The notes: generated from the letters alone by a model not told the origin. Positions 8,171 through 16,802 are shown, counted from the first letter of the stretch. The stretch: DNA of 64,000 nucleotides from Streptomyces sp. A2-16 (GCF_018128905.1 NZ_CP063808.1:9300001-9364000), one strand, 5' to 3'. Program-made: numbers and translations.

Positions 8171-8746
8171 ATGGCTGTAAGCCTGTCCAAGGGTGGCAAC
8201 GTCTCGCTCACCAAGGAGGCTCCGGGCCTGACCGCCGTCACCGTGGGCCTCGGCTGGGACGTCCGCACCACCACCGGCACGGACTTCGACCTCGACGCCT
8301 CGGCGATCGCGGTCAACACGCAGGGCAAGGTCTACTCCGACGCCCACTTCGTGTTCTTCAACAACAAGCAGACCCCGGACAGCACCATCGTCCACACCGG
8401 TGACAACCGCACCGGCGAGGGCGCCGGCGACGACGAGGCGATCAACGTCAACCTGGCCGGTCTCCCGGCCGACATCGACAAGATCGTCTTCCCGGTCTCG
8501 ATCTACGACGCGGAGAACCGCTCGCAGAACTTCGGCCAGGTCCGCAACGCCTACATCCGCATCGTCAACCAGGCCGGCGGCGCCGAGATCGCCCGCTACG
8601 ACCTCTCCGAGGACGCGGCCACGGAGACGGCGATGGTCTTCGGCGAGCTGTACCGCAACGGCGCGGAGTGGAAGTTCCGCGCGGTGGGCCAGGGCTACGC
8701 GTCCGGCCTGGTCGGCATCGCGCAGGACTTCGGCGTCAACGTCTAG
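8171..8746 (+). CDS. TerD-family stress/tellurium resistance protein
   Basis: 191-aa calcium-binding TerD domain over the full length. Acidic Ca-site motifs are visible as TGTDFDLDASA and TGDNRTGEGAGDDE, followed by INVNLAGLPADIDKIVF and the conserved FGQVRNAYIRI segment. Family members affect tellurite and oxidative stress tolerance and, in Streptomyces, differentiation; the biochemical role is unsettled. GAGGGAAGGG upstream is the ribosome-binding site. The gene is monocistronic and followed by a terminator. Confidence 0.93.
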   Translation: MAVSLSKGGNVSLTKEAPGLTAVTVGLGWDVRTTTGTDFDLDASAIAVNTQGKVYSDAHFVFFNNKQTPDSTIVHTGDNRTGEGAGDDEAINVNLAGLPADIDKIVFPVSIYDAENRSQNFGQVRNAYIRIVNQAGGAEIARYDLSEDAATETAMVFGELYRNGAEWKFRAVGQGYASGLVGIAQDFGVNV

Positions 8747-8771
8747 TCACTGCGATTCGCTGCGCTGAGCG

Positions 8772-8802
8772 GGAGCCCCTGGTCGTACCGGCCGGGGGCT
8801 CC
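8772..8802. terminator. Terminator after the TerD gene
   Basis: GGAGCCCCTGG and CCGGGGGCTCC pair (one G-U) around a 9-nt loop. It sits between the convergent TerD and DUF397 genes and may serve both. Confidence 0.6.
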
Positions 8803-8806
8803 GGCG

Positions 8807-9010
8807 TCAGGTCTGTGACACGAACGCGGCCCAGCTGGCCGGGGTGAAGGCCAGGCGGGGGCCGGTGGTGTCGTGCTTGGAGTCACGGACGTGGACCGTG
8901 CGGGGCGCTGCCGCGATCTCTACGCAGGAGTTGCCGTCCGTGCCGCTGCTGTAGCTGCTCTTGAACCACACCAGCTCGGAGGCTTCCCCGGCAGCGGACT
9001 TGCGGATCAT
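8807..9010 (-). CDS. DUF397 domain protein
   Basis: 67 aa: WFKSSYSSGTDGNSCVEIA, HVRDSKHDTTGPRLAFTP and WAAFV, the complete DUF397 signature. Such small proteins are encoded next to XRE/DUF5753 regulators throughout Streptomyces and are thought to act with them; the mechanism is not settled. The ATG overlaps the stop of the upstream XRE gene (ATGA), so the two are coupled. Confidence 0.92.
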   Translation of the reverse strand: MIRKSAAGEASELVWFKSSYSSGTDGNSCVEIAAAPRTVHVRDSKHDTTGPRLAFTPASWAAFVSQT

Positions 9011-9858
9011 GTCTCTCCCAGCAGTTGATCGATGAAGGTCAGCGACTCCCGTGGCGGGAGGGCCTGAGCCCGGATGGTGCCATACCGCAGATCAAGGATG
9101 CGGAGTTGTTTCGGGTCGGTGATGGGGCGGCCATTGAAGGCACCGTCCGAACGTCCCACCGCCGTCCCGTCCGGAAACTTCAGCAGCTCGATCTTGCCGT
9201 CCAGACCCGGGTGGGCGTCGCTGTTGGTCGGCATGATCTGAAGCCTGGCGCTGCGCAACATTCCCACCTCCAGCAGACGTTCGAGCTGCTGTCGCCACAC
9301 CATTGTGCCTCCGACCGGCCGACGTACGACCGACTCCTCCAACACGAAGTGGATGGACGGAGCCGGGTCACGATCGAAGACGGACTGCCGGGCCAGGCGG
9401 GCAACCACCATCCGCTCCACGTCGTCCCGCGAGTACGGCGGCTGGGCTGCTTCGAACAGTGCCCGAGCGTGCTCTGGCGTCTGCAACAACCCATGGATGC
9501 TGTTGGACTCGTAGACCCCGATCTCGACAGCCTGCCCCTCCAACTTGGCCAGCTCCCGCACCTTCTTCGGGTACCGGACCTTCTTGACGTCCTCCCAAGC
9601 CGCGGAGAGGAGCCCACCGGCCCCCAACACCTCGTCCGCTCTGTCCAGATACTCCTGCCGGGGAATCCGCTTGCCGCCCTCGATCTTGTAGACGAGGTCC
9701 TCCCCGTACCCGACCGCCTCCCCGAACTCGGCGGCCCGCATCCCCACGGCCTCGCGCCGCAGCTTCAACTGCCGCCCGACCGTGGCGATGACCGCGACAC
9801 CCCACTCGTCGTCGGGATCGACCTCCCACCCGGGTTCGACCGCCGCGTCCACACTCAT
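9007..9858 (-). CDS. XRE-family regulator with DUF5753 domain
   Basis: 283 aa. Residues about 20-80 form the helix-turn-helix (IATVGRQLKLRREAVGMRAAEFGEAVG, YKIEGGKRIPR); the rest is the DUF5753 sensor/effector domain (SIHGLLQTPEHARALFEA, VWRQQLERLL, LPPRESLTFIDQLL). ATG 9858 is chosen because GGAGG lies 8 nt upstream. With the downstream DUF397 gene and the divergent HATPase gene it makes the abaA/conservon-like regulatory triad of streptomycetes, usually linked to development or antibiotic control. Confidence 0.9.
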   Translation of the reverse strand: MSVDAAVEPGWEVDPDDEWGVAVIATVGRQLKLRREAVGMRAAEFGEAVGYGEDLVYKIEGGKRIPRQEYLDRADEVLGAGGLLSAAWEDVKKVRYPKKVRELAKLEGQAVEIGVYESNSIHGLLQTPEHARALFEAAQPPYSRDDVERMVVARLARQSVFDRDPAPSIHFVLEESVVRRPVGGTMVWRQQLERLLEVGMLRSARLQIMPTNSDAHPGLDGKIELLKFPDGTAVGRSDGAFNGRPITDPKQLRILDLRYGTIRAQALPPRESLTFIDQLLGET

Positions 9859-9883
9859 CCCACACCCCTCCGTCCCCGACAGC

Positions 9884-9911
9884 CCGGACACGACCGGACA
9901 GACTCCGGACA
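9884..9911. promoter_or_regulatory. Triple CCGGACA direct repeat
   Basis: CCGGACA starts at 9884, 9894 and 9905, i.e. every 10-11 nt, with a degenerate copy (CCGACA) just before. The repeats lie directly upstream of the XRE gene and in the gap shared with the divergent HATPase gene. Same-face spacing suggests cooperative binding, perhaps of the XRE protein. Confidence 0.4.
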
Positions 9912-9973
9912 GTCACCGTACGCATCGACTCAGTCACTGTTCACGGTAAGCGAGCGCCACCACGCTGAGTGAC

Positions 9974-10435
9974 GTGAATCAAGAAACCGCCGTCATCAGG
10001 AACTTCAGCGTCCTGCTCTCCCCCACACCACGCGGGGCCCGCCTGGCCCGACTGCTGGCGGTCGAGCAACTCCGCGAGTGGGACCTCCCGTTGCACCCCG
10101 CGGAGCACATCGTGGCGGAGCTGGCGGTGAACGCGGCCACGCACGGCCGGGTCCCGGGACGCGACTTCCGGGTGACGCTGTACGTCGTCGGGGACATCCT
10201 GCGCATCGAGGTCACGGACACCCGGGGCGACCGTCTACCGCGTGTCCAACCCCCGGTGCCGGGGGCCGAGTCGGGCCGGGGACTGGCACTCGTGGACGCG
10301 TTCGCCGACCGCTGGGGTGTCGCGCCGGGGCCCCGTCCCCGCAAGACGGTGTGGGCGGAAATCGATGTCTCACCGCGTCCCGAGAACCCGTACTTCGGAG
10401 GCGCAGGCGGCCTTTCCCAAAGAACTCCGGGCTGA
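9974..10435 (+). CDS. HATPase_c (anti-sigma-like) ATP-binding protein
   Basis: 153-aa single-domain GHKL ATPase related to the serine-protein-kinase anti-sigma factors (RsbW/SpoIIAB-like). The N box is visible as VAELAVNAATHG, the G1 box as EVTDTRGDRLP and the G2 glycine loop as ESGRGLALVDAFADRWG. It is divergent from the XRE/DUF397 pair and shares its control region. It starts at GTG 9974 with no clear ribosome-binding site. The partner protein is unknown. Confidence 0.85.
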   Translation: MNQETAVIRNFSVLLSPTPRGARLARLLAVEQLREWDLPLHPAEHIVAELAVNAATHGRVPGRDFRVTLYVVGDILRIEVTDTRGDRLPRVQPPVPGAESGRGLALVDAFADRWGVAPGPRPRKTVWAEIDVSPRPENPYFGGAGGLSQRTPG

Positions 10436-10492
10436 AAGAAACCCCACCAAGCCCCACCCATCCTCCCGCCGCGAAGTCGCAGCTCACTCGCC

Positions 10493-10508
10493 TCACTCGC
10501 CCGAGTGA
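10493..10508. promoter_or_regulatory. TCACTCG-CC-CGAGTGA palindrome
   Basis: A perfect 16-bp palindrome 185-200 nt upstream of the 10693 gene, followed by AACATTGCCAACTC. Probable operator in the promoter region of the HTH-like gene; the regulator is unknown. Confidence 0.4.
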
Positions 10509-10633
10509 ACATTGCCAACTCAGCTGGATTTCGGCCCGGTTGCTTGCTCTACGCTCAGCGCGACACAACCGCAGACCTGCCGCGGACATACAACGGCCCT
10601 CGCTGGGACTGGCATCCCTATGCGAGGGCCTGA

Positions 10634-10696
10634 CCACCAAGGAAGAAAGCCCCTTCCCGGTGGCGCCCACCAAGGAAGAAAAGAGCTTCCCGATGG
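10634..10696 (+). repeat. Duplicated RBS/start region (two 30-nt copies)
   Basis: Two near-identical 30-nt units (10634-10663 and 10667-10696) each contain CCACCAAGGAAGAAA and end in CTTCCCGGTGG or CTTCCCGATGG. Each copy supplies a purine-rich ribosome-binding site and an in-frame start codon (GTG 10660, ATG 10693) exactly 33 nt apart. Confidence 0.75.
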
Positions 10697-11541
10697 ACAT
10701 GCAAAACCCTAGCGCGCCGCCGCGCCCCCAGTCCCGTGCAGCGGGCAAAAACCACTCTCACGCGGGTGGCCTCGTGCACGAGAACGCCCGTCACACCGAG
10801 CGCTTCACGGTGATCGGCAACCACCTCGCCCAGCACCCGGAGCTCTCGCTCGTGGCGAGAGGGCTGGCCCTGTACATCCAGTCCCTTCCCGCCGGTGCTT
10901 CCGTGGACATCAAGACCCTCGCGTCCCGCTTCCCCGAGGGCCGGGACCGTATCGCCGCCGCCCTGCGGGACCTGGAGACCCACGGCTACCTGCGCCGCAC
11001 CCGCGAACGCATCCCCGGCGGCCGTATCGTCACCCGCACGGTCTCCTGCAACCGGCCGGGCCACCGCGGCCGGACCGGAGAGGACCAGGCCCCCGGACCG
11101 CCGAAGAAGCGGCAACCGCCCCGCAAGAAGCTCCTGCCCGCCGTACCGCAGCCGGGCTACCCGGCCCCCGCACTCATCCAGCGGGCGATCGACCTGCTCA
11201 GCACCCTCCGCCGCCACGACCCCCGCCTGCTCCTGTCGGCCACGGACACGGAACACCTGGCGCCCGGAGTCGCCGCGTGGCTGGAACGGGACCTGACCCC
11301 CACCGCCGTACGGGACGCCCTGACAGCGCGCCTCCCCATGGAACCCCTGCACCGCCCGGCAGCCCTTCTGGCCCACCGCCTCACCGCCCAGCTGCCACCC
11401 CTGCCCCCGATCCGGCCCCCGGCTCCGCCCCGGGAGATCGTGCACCCGCTCCAGAACTGCGACGGCTGCAACCGCGCCTTCCGCGCCCCCGACCCCGGCC
11501 GCTGCCGCGACTGCCGAGGCGATCTCCCGGGGGCCGCCTAG
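10693..11541 (+). CDS. Winged-helix-like DNA-binding protein, unknown role
   Basis: 282 aa from ATG 10693. Residues about 35-115 look like a replication-initiator/MarR-type winged helix (FTVIGNHLAQHPELSLVARGLALYIQSLP, DIKTLASRFPEGRDRIAAALRDLE, GYLRRTRER). A basic linker and a C-terminal helical part follow, ending in a Cys4 zinc-ribbon-like motif CDGCNRAFRAPDPGRCRDC. A GTG at 10660, with its own duplicated ribosome-binding site, would add 11 residues. Such proteins recur beside XRE/DUF397 genes in Streptomyces. Function unknown. Confidence 0.7.
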   Translation: MDMQNPSAPPRPQSRAAGKNHSHAGGLVHENARHTERFTVIGNHLAQHPELSLVARGLALYIQSLPAGASVDIKTLASRFPEGRDRIAAALRDLETHGYLRRTRERIPGGRIVTRTVSCNRPGHRGRTGEDQAPGPPKKRQPPRKKLLPAVPQPGYPAPALIQRAIDLLSTLRRHDPRLLLSATDTEHLAPGVAAWLERDLTPTAVRDALTARLPMEPLHRPAALLAHRLTAQLPPLPPIRPPAPPREIVHPLQNCDGCNRAFRAPDPGRCRDCRGDLPGAA

Positions 11542-11590
11542 CATGGACGGGACGATCCTGGCCCCTGGGCACAGACGAGGAGCGAGCGCC

Positions 11591-12184
11591 ATGACCATCG
11601 CACCGGACGACGCGCAACGGAGCGGCTCCCACATCTACCGGGCGATGCGAGATCTCGTTCAGTCCATGGGCGACACCATCCCTGGCAAGTTCGAGATCAC
11701 CCAGGAAGGGATCGTCCACGACATGATCTCGCCCATTGGGCCGCACGAACTCACAGTGCTGCGCCTCAGGAAGCGTCTGGAGAAGGTGATGCCGGAAGAA
11801 ATCGTGGCGCACACAGGCGAGCCGGATGTGGAGGGCCAGTCCGAAGGCATCATGCGACGTCCCGACGTAATGGTGATCGCCGAGGTCGACATGGAGACCG
11901 AGGGAACCTTCGATCCTCATACGGTTCGCGCCGCCATCGAGGTCGTCTCCCGCTCCAACCCCGACAACGACTGGGTCGGCAAGGTCCGCGACTACCCCCT
12001 GATCGGCATCCCCGTCTACGCGATCTTCGACCCCCGCACCGCCACCGGCGCCGTCCTCACCGACATCCACTCCACCCCCGGCGGCCCCCGATACGCGACC
12101 CGCAAGGACTTCGTCTACGGCGAGGACGTCACCATCGGAGACTGGACGATCTCGACGGACGACCTGCCGCGCTACAAGGACTGA
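11591..12184 (+). CDS. Uma2-family (DUF820) endonuclease-like protein
   Basis: 197-aa PD-(D/E)xK-fold protein. The core is visible as RRPDVMVIAE and AAIEVVSRSNPDNDW, the D...ExV pattern, followed by KVRDYPLIGIPVYAIFDP. Uma2 proteins are abundant in actinobacteria and cyanobacteria but have no settled role. ATG 11591 follows GAGGAGCG with good spacing. A TAGCAT -10-like hexamer overlaps the stop codon of the upstream gene (11540). Confidence 0.85.
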   Translation: MTIAPDDAQRSGSHIYRAMRDLVQSMGDTIPGKFEITQEGIVHDMISPIGPHELTVLRLRKRLEKVMPEEIVAHTGEPDVEGQSEGIMRRPDVMVIAEVDMETEGTFDPHTVRAAIEVVSRSNPDNDWVGKVRDYPLIGIPVYAIFDPRTATGAVLTDIHSTPGGPRYATRKDFVYGEDVTIGDWTISTDDLPRYKD

Positions 12185-12219
12185 CCGGCATGCGGCAGGG
12201 AGCAACTACTCTGCCCGCC

Positions 12220-12759
12220 ATGCTCCTCACCCCCCTCGACCTCACGCCCGACCACGACATCCCGGCTCCGCTCCTGACCGAGCTCACCGCCCTCTACGCC
12301 GCCAACCACGAGTTCTTCGCGCTCAGCGGTGACTTCCCGGACCCGGACGACATCCGGCCGGAGCAGGTGGCGGCGGCGCTGGCCGAGGAGCTCGCGCATC
12401 CGGACGCGGAAGTACTGCTGGCGCGCAGCGAGGGCCTGCTGGTCGGCATCGCGATCACCCTCGCCCACCACCCCGACCCGGCCGACCCGGACCCGTGGAT
12501 CGGGCTGCTGATGATCGATGCGGGCGTGCACCGGCAGGGCCACGGGCAGCGGCTGGCGCGGCTCGTCGAGGACCGCCTCCGCGCGGAGGGCCGCACCGCC
12601 GTACGCCTCGCCGTCCTCGACGGCAACACGCGCGCCCTCGGCTTCTGGACCACCCTCGGCTACGAGGTCGTCGACCACCGGCCGGACCGCGAACACGGCC
12701 GCCCCTGCTCCGTGCTCCGCAAGGCGCTGTCCGCCGACGGGGACGGCACACAGGGCTGA
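12220..12759 (+). CDS. GNAT-family N-acetyltransferase
   Basis: 179 aa. It has an N-terminal helical segment (LTELTALYAANHEFFAL), then the acetyl-CoA site IDAGVHRQGHGQRLARLVEDRL and AVLDGNTRALGFWTTLGYEVVD. Substrate unknown. ATG 12220 is preferred because TACTCT (12207-12212) ends 7 nt upstream, the layout of a leaderless promoter; an in-frame ATG at 12190 would add ten residues. Confidence 0.8.
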   Translation: MLLTPLDLTPDHDIPAPLLTELTALYAANHEFFALSGDFPDPDDIRPEQVAAALAEELAHPDAEVLLARSEGLLVGIAITLAHHPDPADPDPWIGLLMIDAGVHRQGHGQRLARLVEDRLRAEGRTAVRLAVLDGNTRALGFWTTLGYEVVDHRPDREHGRPCSVLRKALSADGDGTQG

Positions 12760-12764
12760 GGGCG

Positions 12765-14186
12765 TCACGGGCCGGGGCGCGCGGGCTTTCCCTCGCCGTA
12801 CAGCCAGTCGTCCCAGACCGGGCCGAAGTCCTCGTCGGGGGCGAGGTCCTCGACGTACGACGTGAAGTCCTCGGTGTCGGCGGTGCCGTGGCGGTGGGTC
12901 GTTGGCCAGTCGCGGAGGAGGGCGAAGAAGGCGGTGTCGCCGAGCCGGCGGCGGATCTGGTGGAGGACCATCGCGCCGCGCTGGTAGACGGGGCTGTCGG
13001 AGATGTGCGCCGCGCTCGACGGCTTGCCGGGCGGGAAGGACCAGAGGTCCTCGTAGTCGTCCTCGCCATGGGCGTACAGCGCGTCGAAGGTCTCCTGGGC
13101 GCTGTCCCCGCCGTGGTCCTCGTCCCACAGCCACTCGGCGTAGGTCGCGAAGCCCTCGTTGAGCCACATGTCCCGCCAGGTCTTCGGCGTGACCGAGTCG
13201 CCGTACCACTGGTGGGCGAGTTCGTGGACGAGGGTCCCGATGTCGGGGGCGCCGGGGAAGAAGGGGCGGTTCTGCGTCTCCAGCGCGTACCCGGCGTCGC
13301 CCTCGCGGCCGACGATCGCCCCGGTGGAGGAGAAGGGGTAGGGCCCGAAGTTGTCCTCGGCCCAGGCGATCACGGCCGGGATCCGTGCCAGCACCTTCCG
13401 GCTCGCCTCCGCCTCAGCCGGGTCGACGGCGGTGTGGACGGGCAGCCCTTCGGGGGTGGTGGTGCGGTGGACGTCGTAGTCGCCGATCGCGAGCGTGGCG
13501 ACATAGCTCGCCATGGGTTCGGCGGTGTGCCAGGTCGTGGTGGTACGGCCGCCGCTGGTCCGGCTCGCCGTCAACTCGCCGTTGGAGACGGCCTGGAGGC
13601 CCTCGGGCACGGTGATCGTGAGGTCGTAGGACGCCTTGTCGGAGGGGTGGTGGTTGCCGGGGAACCAGGTCATCGAGCCGGTCGGTTCGCCGAGGGCCAC
13701 CGCGCCGGTCCCGGTGGGCAGCCAGCCCTCCTCCGAGCCGTCCGGGTCGGTGAGCGTGGCGGGGGTGCCGGAGTAGTCGACGGTCACGCGGAAGATGCGG
13801 CCCTCGTCGAGGTCGTCGGGCGGGCGCACGGTCAGCTCCTGGCCGGTGCGGTTCCAGCGGGCCGTCTCGCCGCCGACGGTGACCTTCTCGACGTCCAGGC
13901 CGTCGAGGTCGAGGTCGAAGGCGGACAGGTCCTGGGTGGCGCGGGCGGTGAGGGTCGCGGTGCCGGACAGCTTCTCGGTGTCCGGGTCGAAGGCGAGGTC
14001 GAGGTCGTAGTGGGTCACGTCGTAGCCGCCGTTGCCGGCCTTCGGGAAGTACGGGTCGCGCAGGCCCGAGCCGCCGGGGGTGCCGTGCACCCCGCCGTCG
14101 CACGCGGTCAGGGCGAGGGCTCCCGCCACGAGCAGGGCGGTGGGGATGCGCAGGGCGACAGGGACGGGCGGCGCGGATCGGGGCAC
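12765..14186 (-). CDS. M1-family metallopeptidase lipoprotein
   Basis: 473 aa, exported. The signal peptide ends in the lipobox LTAC (Cys29). The mature part has the M1 N-terminal beta-domain and the catalytic HELAHQW (His321, His325) with the third zinc ligand in NEG (Glu344). The GAMEN exopeptidase loop is not canonical (AGYALETQ), so specificity is uncertain. TAGGAT at 14193-14198 ends 6 nt before the GTG, pointing to a leaderless mRNA. It probably trims peptides outside the membrane. Confidence 0.9.
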   Translation of the reverse strand: MPRSAPPVPVALRIPTALLVAGALALTACDGGVHGTPGGSGLRDPYFPKAGNGGYDVTHYDLDLAFDPDTEKLSGTATLTARATQDLSAFDLDLDGLDVEKVTVGGETARWNRTGQELTVRPPDDLDEGRIFRVTVDYSGTPATLTDPDGSEEGWLPTGTGAVALGEPTGSMTWFPGNHHPSDKASYDLTITVPEGLQAVSNGELTASRTSGGRTTTTWHTAEPMASYVATLAIGDYDVHRTTTPEGLPVHTAVDPAEAEASRKVLARIPAVIAWAEDNFGPYPFSSTGAIVGREGDAGYALETQNRPFFPGAPDIGTLVHELAHQWYGDSVTPKTWRDMWLNEGFATYAEWLWDEDHGGDSAQETFDALYAHGEDDYEDLWSFPPGKPSSAAHISDSPVYQRGAMVLHQIRRRLGDTAFFALLRDWPTTHRHGTADTEDFTSYVEDLAPDEDFGPVWDDWLYGEGKPARPGP

Positions 14187-14226
14187 GCGGTGATCCTATG
14201 AGAGGCCGCGTGACACCATCGCGTAC

Positions 14227-14727
14227 GTGCTCGACATCGGCTATGCCCTCTCCAACCGCTTCCCGGACCCGCCGCAGACCGACTACCGCCGCGCGGACGT
14301 CCACGCGCTGCGGCACGACCTGTTCTGCGGGGACGTGTACCTCGCGGACACCAAGGAGGACCGGGAACTGTCCACAGCCTGGGGATGGGTGCCGGTGCTC
14401 GACTTCGCGTGGGCGCTGTGCGACATCGTGGAGCGACTGGACCGCGACCCGGCGGGCTCCCGCGCCTCCCGCCCCCAGCACGCGGAGCTCGACTTCACCG
14501 AGTCCACCGACCGCATGCTGTTCGAGCGCCGCTTCGGGTGGGTGGACATCGAGGCCGACTGGATGCGGGCCGAGGAGCCGCCGCTCACCTTCTCCCACAC
14601 GGATCTGCGCCGCGAGGCCCGCGACTTCCTGCACGACCTGATCGCCGACCTGACCGACCTGCACGAGGACCTGGGCGAGAACCCGGCGATCTGGACGCTC
14701 CAGGCGCGCTTCCCGAGAGTGAAGTGA
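14227..14727 (+). CDS. Conserved hypothetical protein
   Basis: 166 aa, acidic, rich in Asp/Glu/Trp, with no signal peptide or membrane helix. Recurrent features are LSNRFPDPPQTDYRRADVHALRHDLFCGD, DFAWALCDIVERL and FTESTDRMLFERRFGWVDIEADW. I do not recognise a family with a known role. A hexamer ending in CAT lies 7 nt before the GTG, a weak leaderless promoter. It converges on the pentapeptide gene with a hairpin between them. Confidence 0.65.
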   Translation: MLDIGYALSNRFPDPPQTDYRRADVHALRHDLFCGDVYLADTKEDRELSTAWGWVPVLDFAWALCDIVERLDRDPAGSRASRPQHAELDFTESTDRMLFERRFGWVDIEADWMRAEEPPLTFSHTDLRREARDFLHDLIADLTDLHEDLGENPAIWTLQARFPRVK

Positions 14728-14729
14728 TC

Positions 14730-14747
14730 ACCGGGGGCGGCCCCGGT
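14730..14747. terminator. Short GC hairpin between convergent genes
   Basis: ACCGGGG-GCGG-CCCCGGT, 7-bp perfect stem with a 4-nt loop, overlapping the stop of the minus-strand pentapeptide gene. Confidence 0.45.
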
Positions 14748-15433
14748 CAGCCCTCCACCCGAATCCCCAGCTCCGCCGCCAGCACCGGTGCCAGGTCCAG
14801 GAGTTGGGACGGGCTGACCACCGCTCCCGCGAGGCGGTCGACACCGCGGGCGATCTCCAGTGCCGCGACGCCTCTCAGGTCGACGTCCTTCAGGGTCGCC
14901 GCCGTGAGGTCCACGCCCTTGAGCGCGCAGTCGACGAACTCCACGCGCTCCAGGCGGGCGCCCCCGAAGTCCGGCTCCACCAGGACGCAGCTCTCGAAGA
15001 CGACGTCCTTCAGCACCGCCGTGCGCAGGTTCAGGTAGTCGATCTTGCCGCCCCGGATCACGACCCGCTCCAGAGCGGCGCCGTGCAACTGCACCCCGCC
15101 CAGGCGGGCGTCGATCAGCTCGACGTCCCGCAGGGTCGACTCCGCGAGGTCGGTGCCCACACCCCGGATGCCGGTGAGGACCGAGTCGAGGAAGCGGGCG
15201 TGGTGGAGCCGGGTCTCGTCCAGCGCGCAGCCTCTCAGCGCACAGTCCATGAAACGGGCCCCCGCCCCGTCCTGGCCCGCGAGGTCGCGCTCCAGGAACT
15301 CCAGGCCGTCGTAGTCCCCGTCCGGCTCCAGCTCCGCCTGGCCGGACGGCTCCAGCGGCGGCAGCCGCACCTCCGGCCGCCGCGCCCCCTTCACCCTGCT
15401 CGCACCGCTCGCACCCGCCGCTCGCCTCACCAT
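14747..15433 (-). CDS. Pentapeptide-repeat protein
   Basis: 228 aa. From about residue 50 to 205 the sequence follows the A(D/N)LXX five-residue pattern (FMDCALRGCALDETRLHHARF, LAESTLRDVELIDARLGGVQLHGA, GARLERVEFVDCALKGVDLTAATLKDVDL), predicting a right-handed quadrilateral beta-helix. Family members include DNA-mimic gyrase protectors, but most have no known role. The start at ATG 15433 excludes a long open extension that overlaps the divergent oxidoreductase. Confidence 0.85.
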   Translation of the reverse strand: MVRRAAGASGASRVKGARRPEVRLPPLEPSGQAELEPDGDYDGLEFLERDLAGQDGAGARFMDCALRGCALDETRLHHARFLDSVLTGIRGVGTDLAESTLRDVELIDARLGGVQLHGAALERVVIRGGKIDYLNLRTAVLKDVVFESCVLVEPDFGGARLERVEFVDCALKGVDLTAATLKDVDLRGVAALEIARGVDRLAGAVVSPSQLLDLAPVLAAELGIRVEG

Positions 15434-15586
15434 GCCCCCATCCTGCACGCCGCCACTGACAATCCCCCCTGACCTGCGCCGACAGCCCTCCATGTCACAT
15501 TCCGGTGCCCCTGCTCCGTCATATGGCAGACGGACCGGCGAAGGACCGGCCCGGAACCGGCCCCGAGCAGAGGGAGATCCCCAGCC

Positions 15587-16747
15587 ATGCACCGCATCAC
15601 CGTCATCGGCGGCGGCCTCGCCGGGCTCACCGCGGCGATCACCGCCGCTGAGGCGGGCGCCAAGGTCACCGTGTACGAGGCCCATCACACCCTCGGCGGC
15701 CGGGCCAGGACCGCCGAGGCGCCGTACCGGACGAACGACGGCCCGCACGCCCTCTACAACGGCGGCCCGCACTGGTCCTGGCTCCGGCAGCGCGACCTCA
15801 TCGGGCCGCTGGCCCCGCTCCCGCCCCTGGAGGCGGCCCGGCTGCGCCTGCGGCACAAGGGCGTGCTGCGCCGCACCCCGCCCTTCGCGATGCTCAAGCT
15901 GCTGCGCCACAGCTCCCGACAGGCCCCCGTCGACGTCGACTTCCTGTCCTGGGCCACCGGACAGGCCGGCGAGGAGGGCGCCCGTGCCGCCGCCCACTAC
16001 TCCGCCGTCGCCCTCTTCCACCACGACCCCGGCACCCTGTCCGCCGCGTTCGTGCAGGAACGGCTGCGGCGTGCCACCAAGCTGCCGCCCGAGGCGCACT
16101 ACCCGCGCGGCGGCTGGGCGGCCGTCGTGGACCGGATGGCCGCCCGCGCCTGGAACCTGGGCGTGCGGATGGAGACCCTGTCCCGCGTCGACGCACTGCC
16201 CACCGACTCCCCCGTCGTGGTCGCCACCTCCCTGGACGCGGCCCGCCGTCTCCTCGGCGACGACTCGCTGACCTGGCCGAGCGGCCGTACGACACTGATC
16301 GACCTCGCCCTGCGCACCCGGCGCGGCGACGCCTTCGCCGTCTCCGACCTCGACTCCCCCGGCTGGATCGAGCGGTTCACCGCCCAGGACCGCACACTCG
16401 CGCCCGCGGGTGAGCAGCTCCTCCAGGGTCAGATCCCGATCGCCCCGCACGAGTCCAAGGCCGACGGGGTCGCGCGCGCGGAGCAGCTGCTCGATCTCGC
16501 CTTCGACGGCTGGCGCGAACGCGTCACCTGGCGGCGCGAGTCCGTCGCGAACGGCCGTACGGGAGCCGTCGACCTGCCCGGCACCAGCTGGCGCGACCGG
16601 CCCGCCGTGGACCGCGGCGACGGCGTCTATCTGGCGGGCGACCAGGTCGCGGCGCCCGGGGTGCTCTCGGAGGTGTCGTTCAACAGCGCGCTCACCGCCG
16701 TGTCGCTGGCGCTCGGCCGGCACGCCCTTGACCTCAAGCATGCTTGA
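15587..16747 (+). CDS. FAD-dependent amine-oxidase-like oxidoreductase
   Basis: 386 aa with an N-terminal Rossmann dinucleotide site (ITVIGGGLAGLTAAITAAEAGAKVTVYEAH), the following LGGRA motif of flavin amine oxidases/phytoene-desaturase-like enzymes, and the C-terminal FAD loop (GVYLAGDQVAAPG). Substrate unknown. GAGGGAGA precedes the ATG. The last codons carry the SoxR-type palindrome that serves the next gene, so the two are probably separate transcription units. Confidence 0.85.
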   Translation: MHRITVIGGGLAGLTAAITAAEAGAKVTVYEAHHTLGGRARTAEAPYRTNDGPHALYNGGPHWSWLRQRDLIGPLAPLPPLEAARLRLRHKGVLRRTPPFAMLKLLRHSSRQAPVDVDFLSWATGQAGEEGARAAAHYSAVALFHHDPGTLSAAFVQERLRRATKLPPEAHYPRGGWAAVVDRMAARAWNLGVRMETLSRVDALPTDSPVVVATSLDAARRLLGDDSLTWPSGRTTLIDLALRTRRGDAFAVSDLDSPGWIERFTAQDRTLAPAGEQLLQGQIPIAPHESKADGVARAEQLLDLAFDGWRERVTWRRESVANGRTGAVDLPGTSWRDRPAVDRGDGVYLAGDQVAAPGVLSEVSFNSALTAVSLALGRHALDLKHA

Positions 16748-16758
16748 GGTCGGAGGGT
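16728..16758 (+). promoter_or_regulatory. SoxR-type box and promoter
   Basis: GACCTCAAGCA/TGCTTGAGGTC (16730-16751) is a perfect 22-bp palindrome containing CCTCAAG-N4-CTTGAGG, the SoxR-box pattern. A TTGACC -35 begins at 16728 and the palindrome fills the spacer, as in MerR-family promoters. It spans the end of the upstream gene and lies about 52 nt before the quinone reductase start. The -10 (GAGGGT) is weak. Confidence 0.75.
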
Positions 16759-16802
16759 GGGTGTCCTGCCGCAGAAGCCCGTCCACTGAGGGAGTTCCTT
16801 CC

